A DNA stretch of 38,138 bases from Planctomycetota bacterium (GTDB lineage Bacteria; Planctomycetota; Planctomycetia; Pirellulales; UBA7805). Location of the stretch: the NCBI GenBank assembly GCA_003389215.1, contig QQVP01000082.1, forward strand, positions 1 through 38,138, given 5' to 3'. Shown piece after piece: positions 8,551 to 17,874 of this stretch; position 1 is the first letter of the stretch, and the number at the start of each line of letters is the position of its first letter. The position numbers and the translations under genes were made by a program. A model generated the notes under the pieces. The model did no database searches, was not told the origin of the DNA, and saw only the letters and a program-made list of their open reading frames with translations.

Positions 8551-9252
8551 CTATTCCTTCTCGATCTTAAACTCGTCGAACTCGACTTCGAGCGGACCGC
8601 GGGTCGTGCTCACGACGCAGACGCCGATCGAGACCAGGTCGGGAAATCGTCCGCTCACCGTGCCGAGCGTCGTCCAATTCTCGCCGTCGACGCTCATCTG
8701 CGAGACGATCTTGTCGTCGCGCCGCGCCATCCGCAGCCAGGTCGCACGCCCCTCGAAGAATTCGTCCCGCGTGGCGTTGACGAAGGTGCGGTGATTGTTC
8801 AGATCGTACAGCGGCGTCGTGTAGCTGAAGCGACGCTTGCCCGACTGCTTGCCCACGAAACGGTTTCGTTCGAGGCGAAGATACTGCTTCGGGGAATCCC
8901 ACAGCAACAGACCGGCCCCGTTGTAGCCACCAGCGTCCAACCCGTTCTGCAGATTGGCGGTCACGCGAACGGTCATCGTGAAATCGCCGCTAATGGTCTG
9001 CATGACGCGCGGGGCGTTGAACTGCCCCCTGCCGTCTTTGCCGCCGCCGTAGTAGAGATCCTTCACCCCGCGCGGCACGATGATCTTGAGTCGATTGCTG
9101 GCCAATTGGGCGTTGCAATCCCGATCGGGATCGACCATTTTGCCCCAGCCGTCGATGCGTCGCTGAGCTTGTGCCGTGCTGGCTCCCCAGCCGAAACAAC
9201 CTGTCGCGACCATCACGACAGCCATCGTTAGCAGCAATCGTCGGCGGCTCAT
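8551..9252 (-). CDS. Secreted DUF1349-like/concanavalin-fold protein, paralog 1
   Basis: A 233-residue exported protein. An N-terminal signal (MSRRRLLLTMAVVMVATG) is followed either by Cys19, a non-ideal lipobox, or by a signal peptidase I site near AQAQ. The body looks like a concanavalin-A-like jelly roll of the DUF1349 type: GDFTMTVRVTANLQ, GYNGAGLLLWDSPKQYLRLERNR and LRMARRDDKIVSQMSVDGENW. Function is not known; the fold suggests binding of a glycan or surface. ATG at 9252 and GTG at 9255 are both possible; ATG is preferred, with GGGGAG eight bases upstream. The next gene upstream on this strand is a clear paralog, so the pair arose by tandem duplication. Confidence 0.8.
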   Translation of the reverse strand: MSRRRLLLTMAVVMVATGCFGWGASTAQAQRRIDGWGKMVDPDRDCNAQLASNRLKIIVPRGVKDLYYGGGKDGRGQFNAPRVMQTISGDFTMTVRVTANLQNGLDAGGYNGAGLLLWDSPKQYLRLERNRFVGKQSGKRRFSYTTPLYDLNNHRTFVNATRDEFFEGRATWLRMARRDDKIVSQMSVDGENWTTLGTVSGRFPDLVSIGVCVVSTTRGPLEVEFDEFKIEKE

Positions 9253-9424
9253 CACGTGTTCTCCCCTGACTATCGAAACTAATTCACGTACCCGACCTCG
9301 GCCCCGGCATGGGCTCGATCCCCGGCAGCGACACGGCGTCCGGACGATCCACCCTACCCTTCTATGTTAATCGCCGAGGCGGAGTTGGCCCAGCGAGCAC
9401 AACACCCGCCCGCGCCAGACATTC

Positions 9425-10123
9425 CTATCTTTTCTCAATCACCAATTCTTCGAAGGTGACTTCGAGCGGAACCTCGGTCGAGCTCACCACGTCGACACCT
9501 ACCTGAACGACGTCGGGAAACTCCGTGTCCAGGGTTCCCATGGAGATCCATGTCTTTCCGTCCGGGCTCGTCAGTGTCACAATCTTCTGGCCGCGGCGAA
9601 TCATTCGCAGGTACGACGAAGGACCCTCAAAGAAGTCGTCGAATGTCGCGTTGAAATAGGTACGGTGTTCGTTCAAGTCGTACAGCGGCGCGTTGAAGCT
9701 TAGCGGTCGAGGACTGTACTTTGGATTGACATACCGATTGCGCTCCAGACGAAGATATTGCTTGGGCGAATCCCAGATTAGCAATCCCGCGCCGTTGTAG
9801 CCCGCCTTGTCCGCCCCAAGGCCCGCGGTCCAGTCGGCCGAGACCTTGACCGTGATGACAAAGTCGCCACTGATCGTCTGCATCACGCGCGGCGCTCCAA
9901 AGCGTTCCTTTTCCTCGCTCGCTCCGTACCAAATGTCCTGACGCGTCTGAGGCACCGTGATCGTCAACTTGCCGTCAGCTGCTTCGACGCGACAATCGTC
10001 ATCCGGATCGATGACCCGGCCCCAACCGCGGATTTGCTCGCCGTCCTTCGCGGTCGCGGGAAGGGCCAGCAGCATTCCGCCAGCCGCCAACGCACACATC
10101 AGGCCGCTTCGCGATTTTCTCAT
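9425..10123 (-). CDS. Secreted DUF1349-like/concanavalin-fold protein, paralog 2
   Basis: A 232-residue exported protein closely related along its whole length to the gene at 8551-9252. Shared blocks include RVMQTISGDF, YNGAGLL-WDSPKQYLRLERNR, PLYDLN-HRT and DFFEG or EFFEG. The signal peptide is MRKSRSGLMCALAAGGMLLALPATA, without a lipobox, so this copy is probably soluble in the periplasm or secreted, unlike the possible lipoprotein neighbour. The start at 10123 is chosen because it opens the signal peptide and follows GGGGGAG by eight bases; an in-frame start at 10168 would add a non-signal-like leader. About 172 bases separate the two paralogs, so they may be cotranscribed. Confidence 0.8.
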   Translation of the reverse strand: MRKSRSGLMCALAAGGMLLALPATAKDGEQIRGWGRVIDPDDDCRVEAADGKLTITVPQTRQDIWYGASEEKERFGAPRVMQTISGDFVITVKVSADWTAGLGADKAGYNGAGLLIWDSPKQYLRLERNRYVNPKYSPRPLSFNAPLYDLNEHRTYFNATFDDFFEGPSSYLRMIRRGQKIVTLTSPDGKTWISMGTLDTEFPDVVQVGVDVVSSTEVPLEVTFEELVIEKR

Positions 10124-10314
10124 CGTCTTTGCTCCCCCGTGATGCTGAAGGTGGTCGCCAACGGTCAAGACGCCAGTTTAACGCGCCGACGAGCGTCTCC
10201 CATACACGCAGGGTGAGGGCGGCTACGAAGGGACCGATGTCCCGGAGCACGCGGACTTCGCGAGCCCGCGACTGTGGGGTGACTGCGGACCTGCGACCGC
10301 CGAGCCAGCGGCGC

Positions 10315-10389
10315 AAAAAAAGAGCTCCCGGTATCAGTGTTCGGGGTCCCAGGGGGGCAAAGGACGCCAACTCACCAATATCCGGGAGC
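10315..10389 (-). terminator. Intrinsic terminator, minus strand
   Basis: On the minus strand GCTCCCGG pairs perfectly with CCGGGAGC (plus positions 10382-10389 and 10324-10331). After one bulged A, TATTGGTG pairs with CACTGATA including two G-T pairs, and an inner GG-C-GTCC / GGGACCCC helix follows. The stem runs directly into TCTTTTTTT (10315-10323). No coding gene ends nearby; ugd stops about 480 bases upstream on this strand. Confidence 0.65.
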
Positions 10390-10678
10390 GATTGGATTGT
10401 GCCGCGCGACAGGTCGCGCGGTGTGACGGGCCGTCGTGGGCCCGGTTCACTTCCAGCTGTATGGGGCGGCCAAGTCGGCATCCTTGCCGAATCGAACCGC
10501 TTGTTGTTTGGTCCGCAGCAACCCGCCAAGGCAGGTCACCTGTGCAGGACCCAGCTCGCCTTCGTCCGTGGTCAATCACAACTCGTTCGTGTCGAGTTGT
10601 GTCGTTCGAGTCGTCTTCCGTGACTTGTCGAACGAGCTTGGCACGTCGAAGTGCGGCTGCTTTGCTCAACGCGTGAGG
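10315..10678 (-). ncRNA. Candidate structured RNA of about 360 nt
   Basis: The 742-base interval 10124-10865 has no credible gene, but 10402-10635 is packed with stem-loops: 10402-10421 (9-bp arms, CCGCGCGAC/GTCGCGCGG), 10428-10443 (GGGCC/GGCCC), 10475-10490 (TCGGCA/TGCCGA), 10577-10601 (9-bp arms CACAACTCG/CGAGTTGTG, 7-base loop) and 10602-10635 (TCGTTCGA/TCGAACGA). On the minus strand this set ends in the terminator at 10315-10389, and a TTGACC/CATAAT pair lies just upstream at 10685-10711. I see no RNase P CR-I or CR-V consensus, no tmRNA CCA end and no SRP loop, so it is not assigned to a known class. It could instead be a long structured 3' region of ugd. Confidence 0.4.
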
Positions 10679-10684
10679 CGGGAG

Positions 10685-10711
10685 ATTATGGAAATGGACC
10701 GAGAGGGTCAA
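10685..10711 (-). promoter_or_regulatory. Candidate promoter of the structured RNA
   Basis: Minus-strand TTGACC (10706-10711) and CATAAT (10685-10690) with a 15-base spacer, shorter than the optimum. Position and direction fit a transcript running into the terminator at 10315-10389. Confidence 0.3.
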
Positions 10712-10865
10712 GGGCGATCGCGGGAAAGTTTTGGAAATAATCTGCGCGCCGTGATGGAGGCGCCAGCAACCTTCGAGCCGCGCGATAAAAGTCCAGAAAA
10801 CCGCGAATAAACCGCGGCAAACACGGCCCCGCGGCGACGTGCTAGCGCCGCTGTCGAGCGGCTCG

Positions 10866-12182
10866 CTACCGCCGCTTCACCACCGGACGGCCGATCGAGT
10901 AGTACGTGAAACCGGACTCGGCCATCTGCTCGCGATTGAAGACGTTGCGACCGTCGAACACCACCGGAGACCGCATCAGCTGCTTCATCTCCGCGAAGTC
11001 GGGCGTGCGGAATTCGCCCCACTCGGTCATGATCGCCAGGGCGTCGGCGTCCGGCAGGGTCGCCATCGGCGTATCGGCATAGCTCAGCTTGTCGCCGTAG
11101 CTGGCCCGCACGTTGTCCATCGCCTCAGGATCGTGGACCACGATCTTGGCCCCGGCCGCAAGCAGCTGATCGATCAGCACCAGCGCGGGGGCCTCGCGAA
11201 TGTCGTCCGTGCGCGGCTTGAACGACAGCCCCCAGACCGCGATCGTCTTGCCGGCAATGTCGTTGCCAAAGAACTTGAGAATCAGCGACGGCAGCACGTT
11301 CTTCTGCTGATTGTTGACCTCATCGACCGCCCGCAGAATGCGGGATTCGATGCCCTTCTGGTCGGCCAACGAGGCCAGAGCCCGCACGTCCTTCGGAAAA
11401 CAGCTGCCGCCGTAACCGACGCCGGGAAACAGAAAGGCAAAGCCGATGCGGCTGTCGTGACCGATGCCGCGACGGACGTCGTCGACGTCGGCCCGCATGT
11501 GGGCACAAAGCGTCGCCATTTCGTTGATGAAGCTGATCTTCGTGGACAACAGCGCGTTGGCCACATACTTGGTCATCTCGGCACTCTCGGGCGACATCAC
11601 CAGGAACGGCTTCTCGGTGCGCAGGAACGGGGCATAGATCTTTCGCAAGACCTCGGCCACCTCCGGCCGACGCACGCCGACCACCACCCGGTCGGGCTTC
11701 ATGCAATCGTCGATCGCCGCGCCCTCTTTGAGAAACTCGGGATTGCTGGCCACGTCGCACTCGCGTCCTGTCGATTCCTTCAACCGGGCAAACATCTCGG
11801 CGTTCGTGCCGACCGGCACGGTGCTCTTGATCACGACGATGCCGTCGTCTTTCAGGTGTTGGCCCACCGCGGCCGCCGCCGCCCACAATGCGGAAAGATC
11901 GGCCGAGCCGTCAGCCGCACTGGGAGTGCCGACGGCCATGTAGACCAGATTCGCCGGCGCCACGGCCTGGCCCAGATCGGTCGTGAAGTGAAGTCGACCC
12001 GCCTCGGTGTTGCGGACGATCAGTTCGGCCAGTCCCGGTTCGTAGATGGGAATCTCGCCCTGTTGCAATCGGGCAATCTTGGCCTCGTCGATATCGACGC
12101 AAGTCACATCGTTGCCGGTGTCGGCGAAGCAGCTCCCCGTTACCAATCCGACGTAGCCGGTTCCAATCACGGCGATTTTCAT
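10866..12182 (-). CDS. ugd: UDP-glucose 6-dehydrogenase
   Basis: A 438-residue NAD-dependent enzyme oxidising UDP-glucose to UDP-glucuronate for polysaccharide synthesis. The N-terminal Rossmann motif [17 protein letters not shown] is at residues 7-23. The catalytic Cys lies in the family motif [15 protein letters not shown], preceded by the Lys-containing substrate segment [18 protein letters not shown]. The C-terminal UDP-binding domain has [16 protein letters not shown]. Length and architecture are normal. The start at 12182 has a moderate GAAAGAG upstream. About 98 bases separate it from the gyrA stop, so it may be cotranscribed with gyrA, though the functions are unrelated. Confidence 0.95.
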   Translation of the reverse strand: MKIAVIGTGYVGLVTGSCFADTGNDVTCVDIDEAKIARLQQGEIPIYEPGLAELIVRNTEAGRLHFTTDLGQAVAPANLVYMAVGTPSAADGSADLSALWAAAAAVGQHLKDDGIVVIKSTVPVGTNAEMFARLKESTGRECDVASNPEFLKEGAAIDDCMKPDRVVVGVRRPEVAEVLRKIYAPFLRTEKPFLVMSPESAEMTKYVANALLSTKISFINEMATLCAHMRADVDDVRRGIGHDSRIGFAFLFPGVGYGGSCFPKDVRALASLADQKGIESRILRAVDEVNNQQKNVLPSLILKFFGNDIAGKTIAVWGLSFKPRTDDIREAPALVLIDQLLAAGAKIVVHDPEAMDNVRASYGDKLSYADTPMATLPDADALAIMTEWGEFRTPDFAEMKQLMRSPVVFDGRNVFNREQMAESGFTYYSIGRPVVKRR

Positions 12183-12280
12183 AGTGCTCTTTCTCGGTCA
12201 CCCCCGTGCCGAGGGCGATGTCTGTTCGTTGCGGCAACGCGGGCGACAAACGCCGCCGGAAGCCGCGGTGTCAATCTAGT

Positions 12281-15004
12281 CTATGCTTGCGAGCCGTTGC
12301 CGCCGGACTCGCCCGACGCCTCGGCTTCATGCTCGTTGCCATTCTCCTCACGCGGCACCCGCACGATGGCCGCCAAGGCATCGCCCTCGTCGAGCGACAT
12401 GATGCGCACGCCCTGGGTATTGCGACCGATGGTGCTGATGTCGGCCGCCGCGACCCGTTGCAACTTGCCGCGACGCGTCATCATGAACACCTCGTCGTCG
12501 TCGGTCACGCGGGCCACGCCAATCACCGGACCGTTACGGTCGGTTGTCTTGATGTCGCGAAGTCCCTTGCCGCCGCGACGCTGCGTGCGATAGCGATTGG
12601 CCGAACTGGTCGCCTCGCCTTCGCCTTCGCTGTCGGCCGCCTCCGAGCCCTCGCCCGGACCGAACAACGTTCGCTTGCCGTAGCCATTGGCACAGGCGGT
12701 CAACAACGTCGCTTCCGGCTCGGCCACGACCATACCGACCAGGCTGTCGCCGGCGACGAGCTCGATGCCCTTCACGCCGCTCGAGTTGCGGCCCATCGGC
12801 CGGGCATCGGCTTCGTTGAAGCGAATCGCCATGCCGCCGGCGGTCGAGAGCACGAGTTCGTCACCCGGCTTGGTGATCACGACGTCGACCAGCTCGTCTC
12901 CCTCGCGAAGCTTGATGGCGATGATACCGCCCGCCCGCGGACGACTGTACGCCTCGAGCGCGGTCTTCTTCACGAGACCCTTGCGAGTCGCCATGGTCAG
13001 GAAGTGACCTTCCTGGTTGAAATCGCGAATCGCGCGGCAGTCGGCGATCGTCTCGCCTTCGGCCAGTTGCAGCAAGTTGACCACCGCCCGGCCGCGACTC
13101 TCGCGGCTCAACTGCGGCAGATCGTACACCTTCAGCCAGTGTACGCGTCCCGTGTTCGTGAAGAACAACAAGTAGGCGTGCGTGCTGGCGACGAAGAGAT
13201 GCTCGATCGGATCTTCCTCTTCGCTGCGGGCACCCTTGATGCCTTTGCCACCGCGCCGCTGGGCCCGGTAGACACTCGTCGGTGTTCGTTTGATGTAACC
13301 GTTGTGGCTGATCGAGACGACCATCGTCTCTTCCGTGATCAGATCCTCCAGGTCGATCGCGCCGATTTCCTCGCCGCTGATTTCCGTGCGACGCTTGTCG
13401 GACTGTTTCTTCTTCAGCTCCTGCAGGTCTTCGCGGATGATGTCCAGAATATTCTGTTCATCGGAGAGAATCCGCGTGTACTCGGCCATCTCGTCGAGCA
13501 GCTTGTTGAACTCGTCGCCGAGCTTCTCCTGCTCCAGGTTGACCAACTGGCCGAGCGTCATCTTCAAGATCGCGTCGGCTTGAACCGGTGTGAGCGTGTA
13601 GGCCTCGGCACTGCCTCGCTCCTCTTCAAACGCAGCGAAGCCTCGCTCGCCCAGAGCCCGCTGCAACATCGCCGCGGGACACTCCAGCTGCATCAGCCGC
13701 TCTTTTGCTTCGGCCTGCGTCTTCGACGAGCGAATCACCCGAATTACTTCGTCGATGTTGGCGTGGGCCAACAGCAAACCCTCGACCGTGTGTCGCCGTG
13801 CCCGCGCCTTGGAAAGGAGAAACTGCGTGCGGCGGCGAATCACCGTCGCGCGGTGGCGAACGAATTCGCTGAGCATGCCCTTGAACGAGAGCAGCCGCGG
13901 CTTGCCGTCGACCAGGGCCAGGAAGATGATCGAGACCGTGTCCTGCAGCGGCGAAAACTGGTAGAGCTGATTGAGCACGACGTCGGGGTCGGCCCCCTTC
14001 TTCAGCTCGACGATCAGCCGCACCGGCTCGCGCAGGTCGCTCTCGTTGCGCGTGGCCGAGATGTCCTTGATGCGGCCGTCGTTGGCCAGCGCCGCGATCC
14101 GCTCTTCGATCCGGTCGCGGGCTTGCTGGAAAGGAATCTCGCGAATCACGATGCGGTGGCGTCCCTTGCCGAACTCTTCGATGTCGGCCCGCGCGCGAAG
14201 CACGATCGTGCCGCGACCGGTGTGATAGCCGCGACGGATGCCGCTGCGTCCGCAGATCACGCCGCCGGTGGGGAAATCGGGTCCCGGGCAAATTTCGAGC
14301 AGCTCGTCGATCGAGACATCGGGCTCGTCGATCACGCGGATCAGCGCGTCGCAGACCTCACCCAGGTTGTGCGGTGGAATCGCCGTGGCCATGCCGACGG
14401 CAATGCCATTCGAGCCGTTGACCAGCAGATTCGGAAACTTCGACGGCAACACCGTCGGTTCCGTGCGACGCTCGTCGTAGGTCGGCACGAAGTCGACCGT
14501 GTCGAGCTTCAAGTCGTCGAGCATCAAGGCGGCGGTCGCCGACATCCGCGCCTCCGTATATCGCATGGCCGCCGGCGGCAGCCCTGCGATCGAGCCGAAA
14601 TTGCCCTGCTTGTCGACCAGCACGTGCCGCATGTTCCACTCCTGGGCCATGCGGACGAGCGTGGGGTAAATGACACTTTCGCCGTGCGGATGGTAGTTGC
14701 CGCTGGTGTCGCCCGATATCTTCGCGCACTTCACCCGTGACGCGCCGGGCGTGAGATTCAGATCATTCATGGCGACGAGAATCCGTCGCTGCGAAGGCTT
14801 CAGTCCGTCGCGCACATCGGGCAGCGCACGGCTGACGATCACGCTCATGGCGTAGGTCAGGTAGCTGTTCTTCAGCTCCTCTTCGATGGGCAGGTTGATG
14901 ATGTTGCCCGGAGGCGGACCTTCGCCGCCGCCGTCGCCAGCCCCGCCGCCCTGACCCGCACCTTCGGGTTCCTCGGGAGGAGGATCGTTGGAATCGGTAG
15001 CCAA
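12281..15004 (-). CDS. gyrA: DNA gyrase subunit A
   Basis: A 907-residue gyrase A subunit that breaks and rejoins DNA during negative supercoiling, partnered by GyrB (not in the window). The catalytic Tyr is Y149 in [11 protein letters not shown]. It starts with TTG at 15004 behind AAAGGAA. A Gly/Pro/Glu-rich leader (about 1-34) precedes the usual N-terminus at [22 protein letters not shown]. The quinolone-region segment [19 protein letters not shown] keeps the Ser equivalent to E. coli S83 (S110) but has Pro at the D87 position (P114). The C-terminal pinwheel contains two full QRRGGKG GyrA boxes, at 582-588 and 808-814, with an acidic insert before the second. It ends in an acidic tail. ParC was considered, but canonical GyrA boxes favour GyrA. 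Confidence 0.96.
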   Translation of the reverse strand: MATDSNDPPPEEPEGAGQGGGAGDGGGEGPPPGNIINLPIEEELKNSYLTYAMSVIVSRALPDVRDGLKPSQRRILVAMNDLNLTPGASRVKCAKISGDTSGNYHPHGESVIYPTLVRMAQEWNMRHVLVDKQGNFGSIAGLPPAAMRYTEARMSATAALMLDDLKLDTVDFVPTYDERRTEPTVLPSKFPNLLVNGSNGIAVGMATAIPPHNLGEVCDALIRVIDEPDVSIDELLEICPGPDFPTGGVICGRSGIRRGYHTGRGTIVLRARADIEEFGKGRHRIVIREIPFQQARDRIEERIAALANDGRIKDISATRNESDLREPVRLIVELKKGADPDVVLNQLYQFSPLQDTVSIIFLALVDGKPRLLSFKGMLSEFVRHRATVIRRRTQFLLSKARARRHTVEGLLLAHANIDEVIRVIRSSKTQAEAKERLMQLECPAAMLQRALGERGFAAFEEERGSAEAYTLTPVQADAILKMTLGQLVNLEQEKLGDEFNKLLDEMAEYTRILSDEQNILDIIREDLQELKKKQSDKRRTEISGEEIGAIDLEDLITEETMVVSISHNGYIKRTPTSVYRAQRRGGKGIKGARSEEEDPIEHLFVASTHAYLLFFTNTGRVHWLKVYDLPQLSRESRGRAVVNLLQLAEGETIADCRAIRDFNQEGHFLTMATRKGLVKKTALEAYSRPRAGGIIAIKLREGDELVDVVITKPGDELVLSTAGGMAIRFNEADARPMGRNSSGVKGIELVAGDSLVGMVVAEPEATLLTACANGYGKRTLFGPGEGSEAADSEGEGEATSSANRYRTQRRGGKGLRDIKTTDRNGPVIGVARVTDDDEVFMMTRRGKLQRVAAADISTIGRNTQGVRIMSLDEGDALAAIVRVPREENGNEHEAEASGESGGNGSQA

Positions 15005-15173
15005 GGGTCAATTCCTTTCGTGTTGGCCTGGTGGGAACGCCCCGCGGAACGCGGTCGGAAAAGCCGCCGCGAAGGCCGTCTGGAGGGCACAAAGAGTCGC
15101 CTGAGGGAGGTTCAACAAGGCGACTGGGAGTGTGGTTTTGGTCCTCGAATTGGTGGCATTTTTCGAGGCCTTC

Positions 15174-15202
15174 AATATACCTTTGCGGGACCCGATCAAC
15201 AA
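15174..15202 (-). promoter_or_regulatory. Candidate gyrA promoter
   Basis: Minus-strand TTGTTG (15197-15202), a 17-base spacer and TATATT (15174-15179), about 170 bases upstream of the TTG start. The -10 matches five of six positions and the -35 only three. The remaining 15203-15485 shows nothing I can name. Confidence 0.4.
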
Positions 15203-15485
15203 TGAGTCGCGCGGTCTTGTGGCTCGTCGCAAGGTGTTAATTGGGAGTCATTTAGGTCGCGGTTTTCGGGGCCGCCCGAAGGCCCTCGTGAGGAGGCTGC
15301 TGGGGTCCGGAATTTGGCCGCCGGAAGTGGCGTTTCGGTGGCGCGATTCGGCCCGCTGGCAGCTGCCCGGGCCACGCCGGTGCGGCCGCGCAAATCTCCG
15401 GGACGGTTCGCTGCGCCTTAGCCGCCACCCCCGGTGCGGTGGCGAGTGCGGCGGCAGACAACGATTGGCCTCGTGCGGCCATGGA

Positions 15486-16712
15486 CTACCAAGGCCGACA
15501 CGGCAGCACGTGCGACTCGTTCAAATCTTCCAGCTTTTGGCAACCGAGTTGACGCATGGTGTGCTCGAGTTCGGCCGTGAGAATCGACAGCGCCGCCCGC
15601 ACGCCGGCCTCGCCGGCGGCCCCCAACCCGAACGCATAGGCGCGACCGATCAGGACCGCTTTCGCGCCGGTGGCCAAGGCGATGGCGACATCGCCCCCGG
15701 AACGAATGCCGCCATCCATCAGGACTTCAATCTGTCGATCCTTCATGCGCGGGGCGATTTCCCGCAGCATCTCCAGCGTCGGCAAGACACGGTCGAGCTG
15801 CCGTCCGCCGTGGTTCGAAATCACGATCGCGGTCGCTCCCGCATCGGCTGCCTTCAGGGCATCGTGAACCGCGTGAACTCCCTTAATGATGAGCGGACCC
15901 TGCCAGACCTCGCGGATCCAGTCGAGGTCGTCCCAAGTGACCGCCGATTGTTGAAGCTGATTTCCGATATCGGCGTAGGGCATCGGTTCGCCGCCAGGCA
16001 GCTCGATGTTGGGAAAGTCCATCAGTCCGCCATCGTGGTAGAAACTGGTCAGCCAGGACAGATGTCGCATCATTTGCGGGGCAAACATCAGCTTCTGGAA
16101 GATGCCTCCGTTGATCGCCTCGGCAGATCCGTTCCGCTTGTCACGATAGCGCAGACCCGCGACGGGCGTGTCGATTGTCAGCACGAGCGCTGAGTAACCC
16201 GCCTGCTGAGCGCGTTCGATGGCCTTGACGGCGACTTCCTTGCCACCCACCAAATAGAGCTGGAACCAGCAGTCGTGGGGCGAGGCGGCTTTCACCTCTT
16301 CGAGTCGCGTGCCCGTCAGAGTGGACAACGCGCAAATCGTCCCTGCCTCGCCACAGGCCTTGGCCGCGACCGCCTCGCCTTGGGGCCACAAGGTTCGCAG
16401 GCTACCAATCGGACCCGCGATGATCGGCATGCGAATCGGCGTGCCCGCAACGGTGGTCGCCATTTCGATCGAATCGCTGCGGACTCCGTACTGCGGGACA
16501 AACCGCGCCTGCTCGAAGGCGGCGACATTGTCGCGCATCGTACGTTCATCGCTGGCTCCGCCCAGAAAATAATCGCCGACCACCGGCGGGATGCGTCGTT
16601 CGAAGAGCCGTTCCAGGTCGCTGATCGTAAAGCACTTCTCCAGACGAGCCGACCATCTGCGGATCGTCGAGGCATGGCACAGGCCGAGCAGTGTTTGGAG
16701 GATGCTGTTCAT
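15486..16712 (-). CDS. FMN-dependent alpha-hydroxy-acid dehydrogenase (lactate dehydrogenase/glycolate oxidase family)
   Basis: A 408-residue TIM-barrel flavoenzyme oxidising a 2-hydroxy acid such as L-lactate or glycolate to the 2-oxo acid. Visible family features are YFLGGASDERTMRDN near the N-terminus, the FMN-binding PIIAGPIGSLRTLWPQGEAV region, a QLYL strand carrying the active-site Tyr, a KGVH strand with the flavin-contacting Lys, the catalytic base His with Arg in ISNHGGRQLD, and DGGIRSGGD plus GRAYAFGLGAAGE at the phosphate site. Substrate specificity cannot be decided from sequence; lldD and mandelate or glycolate oxidases share these residues. The start at 16712 has no clear Shine-Dalgarno. 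The first 25 or so residues precede the conserved domain, so a start further in is possible. Confidence 0.88.
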   Translation of the reverse strand: MNSILQTLLGLCHASTIRRWSARLEKCFTISDLERLFERRIPPVVGDYFLGGASDERTMRDNVAAFEQARFVPQYGVRSDSIEMATTVAGTPIRMPIIAGPIGSLRTLWPQGEAVAAKACGEAGTICALSTLTGTRLEEVKAASPHDCWFQLYLVGGKEVAVKAIERAQQAGYSALVLTIDTPVAGLRYRDKRNGSAEAINGGIFQKLMFAPQMMRHLSWLTSFYHDGGLMDFPNIELPGGEPMPYADIGNQLQQSAVTWDDLDWIREVWQGPLIIKGVHAVHDALKAADAGATAIVISNHGGRQLDRVLPTLEMLREIAPRMKDRQIEVLMDGGIRSGGDVAIALATGAKAVLIGRAYAFGLGAAGEAGVRAALSILTAELEHTMRQLGCQKLEDLNESHVLPCRPW

Positions 16713-16799
16713 TTCGAAGCATTCAGCTCTGAGGACGAGGACGTGGCCGAAGGCAGCCGACTTCGTCCGTCATTCACACGATTTGCTGGGGTAACTGGA

Positions 16800-16805
16800 A
16801 TTATA
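16800..16805 (-). promoter_or_regulatory. Possible -10 box for the hydroxy-acid dehydrogenase
   Basis: Perfect TATAAT on the minus strand (within the palindromic AATTATAATT at 16799-16808), about 88 bases before the start at 16712. No clear -35 element is seen. Confidence 0.35.
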
Positions 16806-16947
16806 ATTCACGGCGAAGCTCGCCATCGTCTGCGAGCTCGGGCTCACGCTCGGCGTGGCCATGCGCGGTGTCCGCGTTGTAGCCCGACGCGTGAGCGAGG
16901 GCAAGCGAGCGCAGGGCGGTAGACGAAGTGCCTGTCCCTACACGTCC

Positions 16948-17069
16948 CACTGACGTTTCGGGCTACCGGACGTCGGGGTGTCACCCGCTGCCCGGGGTCT
17001 GGTCCAATTTTCGGCCGGTCGATCCTTTCCCTGGGAATTCGCACTGACCGAAAACTTGGACCGGACCCC
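16948..17069 (+). repeat. Hairpin-forming intergenic repeat, copy B
   Basis: Inverted copy of 27-141. Arms GGTCCAATTTTCGG (17001-17014) and CCGAAAACTTGGACC (17048-17062) pair almost perfectly. The left part CACTGACGTTTCGGGCTA (16948-16965) is shared with copy A. It abuts the 5'-truncated sigma factor gene. A common planctomycete-type motif (TAGCCCGACGCGTGAGCGAG) lies just to its left, near 16879-16898. Confidence 0.8.
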
Positions 17070-17096
17070 TTCGTCGCGCGCACTCACCGCCACGGG

Positions 17097-17597
17097 TTGT
17101 CGGGCTGGCCTCGCGCGGACGATTCGTTTCTAGAGGACTGCTCGCAAGACTCGCTGTTGCGGGTTCTCGACAAGCTCGACCAGTTCGACGGTCGCAGCCA
17201 GTTCGCCACCTGGGCTACGACAATAGCCATTCGCGTTGCCTTGGGACAACTGCGACGCAGCCGATGGAAAGACGTTTCGCTCAGCGACCTTGTTCATGCA
17301 GCGGACGTCCCGAGTCGCAACGAGACGACAGACGACTGGGCGCCGGATGCTCAGATGCAGCGACGTGAGCTATTGGAAGCCCTGACCACATCCATTCATC
17401 GAGATTTGACCGATCGGCAACGGACGGCATTGCTGGCGGAACTTAAGGGCATGCCGCAAGACGAGATTGCCGAACAGCTCGGCAGTAGTCGCAACGCCCT
17501 GTACAAGTTGACCCACGACGCGCGGAAAAAACTGAAAGAGCGTCTTGAGGTCGCCGGCTTTACGGCGGAAGACCTGGTTGCCACGCTGGCAAAATGA
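17097..17597 (+). pseudogene. ECF sigma factor, 5'-truncated
   Basis: The frame encodes the end of sigma region 2 (FLEDCSQDSLLRVLDKLDQF, then GRSQFATWATTIAIRVAL) and a complete region 4 with its helix-turn-helix (LTDRQRTALLAELKG, MPQDEIAEQLGSSRNALYKL, THDARKKLKERL). A normal ECF factor has about 35-45 more residues at the N-terminus (regions 1.2-2.1, core-polymerase contacts). Here only a weak TTG at 17097 is available; the frame stays open to the left but runs directly into repeat copy B and contains no ATG there. I infer that repeat insertion or deletion removed the true start. A short functional form starting at TTG cannot be excluded. It overlaps no other gene and is followed by its likely anti-sigma after 10 bases. 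Confidence 0.7.
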
Positions 17598-17607
17598 GAA
17601 TCTATCT

Positions 17608-17856
17608 ATGTCGCTATCCAAGCTTGAAATCGAACAGCTCTTGAAGCTCATTGGTCGAACCGCAGACCAGGAACTGAACTGCGAGCAATGCCTCGCGCGC
17701 GTTGCGGAGTTCGCCGAATCACAGCTGTCGGGCAAATCGATTCCAGCGGGCCTACGAACGGTTGAACAGCACCTTGCGGTTTGCGGAGAGTGCCGAGAGG
17801 AGTACGAAGCCCTGTGGCAAACACTAAACTCTCTGCGCGGGGGTAGCGATGTCTGA
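17608..17856 (+). CDS. Small zinc-binding anti-sigma factor-like protein
   Basis: An 82-residue soluble protein with a C-x2-C pair (NCEQCLARV, about residues 26-29) and an H-x3-C-x2-C motif (QHLAVCGECREEYEAL), the pattern of zinc-containing anti-sigma domains. It starts 10 bases after the sigma stop, the standard sigma/anti-sigma arrangement. There is no transmembrane segment, so it would sense in the cytoplasm or act with a third partner. Its stop codon overlaps an ATG at 17849 (ATGTCTGA), suggesting that a third, translationally coupled gene once followed. That frame runs after about eight codons into repeat copy C. Confidence 0.7.
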   Translation: MSLSKLEIEQLLKLIGRTADQELNCEQCLARVAEFAESQLSGKSIPAGLRTVEQHLAVCGECREEYEALWQTLNSLRGGSDV

Positions 17857-17874
17857 AAAGGGTGGCGTGAAGAT
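17849..17874 (+). pseudogene. 5' remnant of a third gene in the sigma operon
   Basis: An ATG overlapping the anti-sigma stop begins MSEKGGVKI and then enters repeat copy C. Stop-start overlap is typical of coupled genes, but no recognisable protein follows. I infer that an element insertion replaced the gene; it might be chance. Confidence 0.3.

Noticed and set aside
10638..10654. Second possible sigma-54 site (TTGGCACGTCGAAGTGC)
   Set aside because: The -12 GC is one base too far from the -24 GG and TTGC is lacking.
10315..10711. Identity of the structured region as RNase P RNA, tmRNA or SRP RNA
   Set aside because: None of the diagnostic conserved segments was found on either strand. A TTCGATT triplet-loop-like string near 10490 does not have a paired T-arm.
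12206..14740. 844-codon plus-strand frame opposite gyrA
   Set aside because: Antisense shadow of gyrA; no domain recognised.
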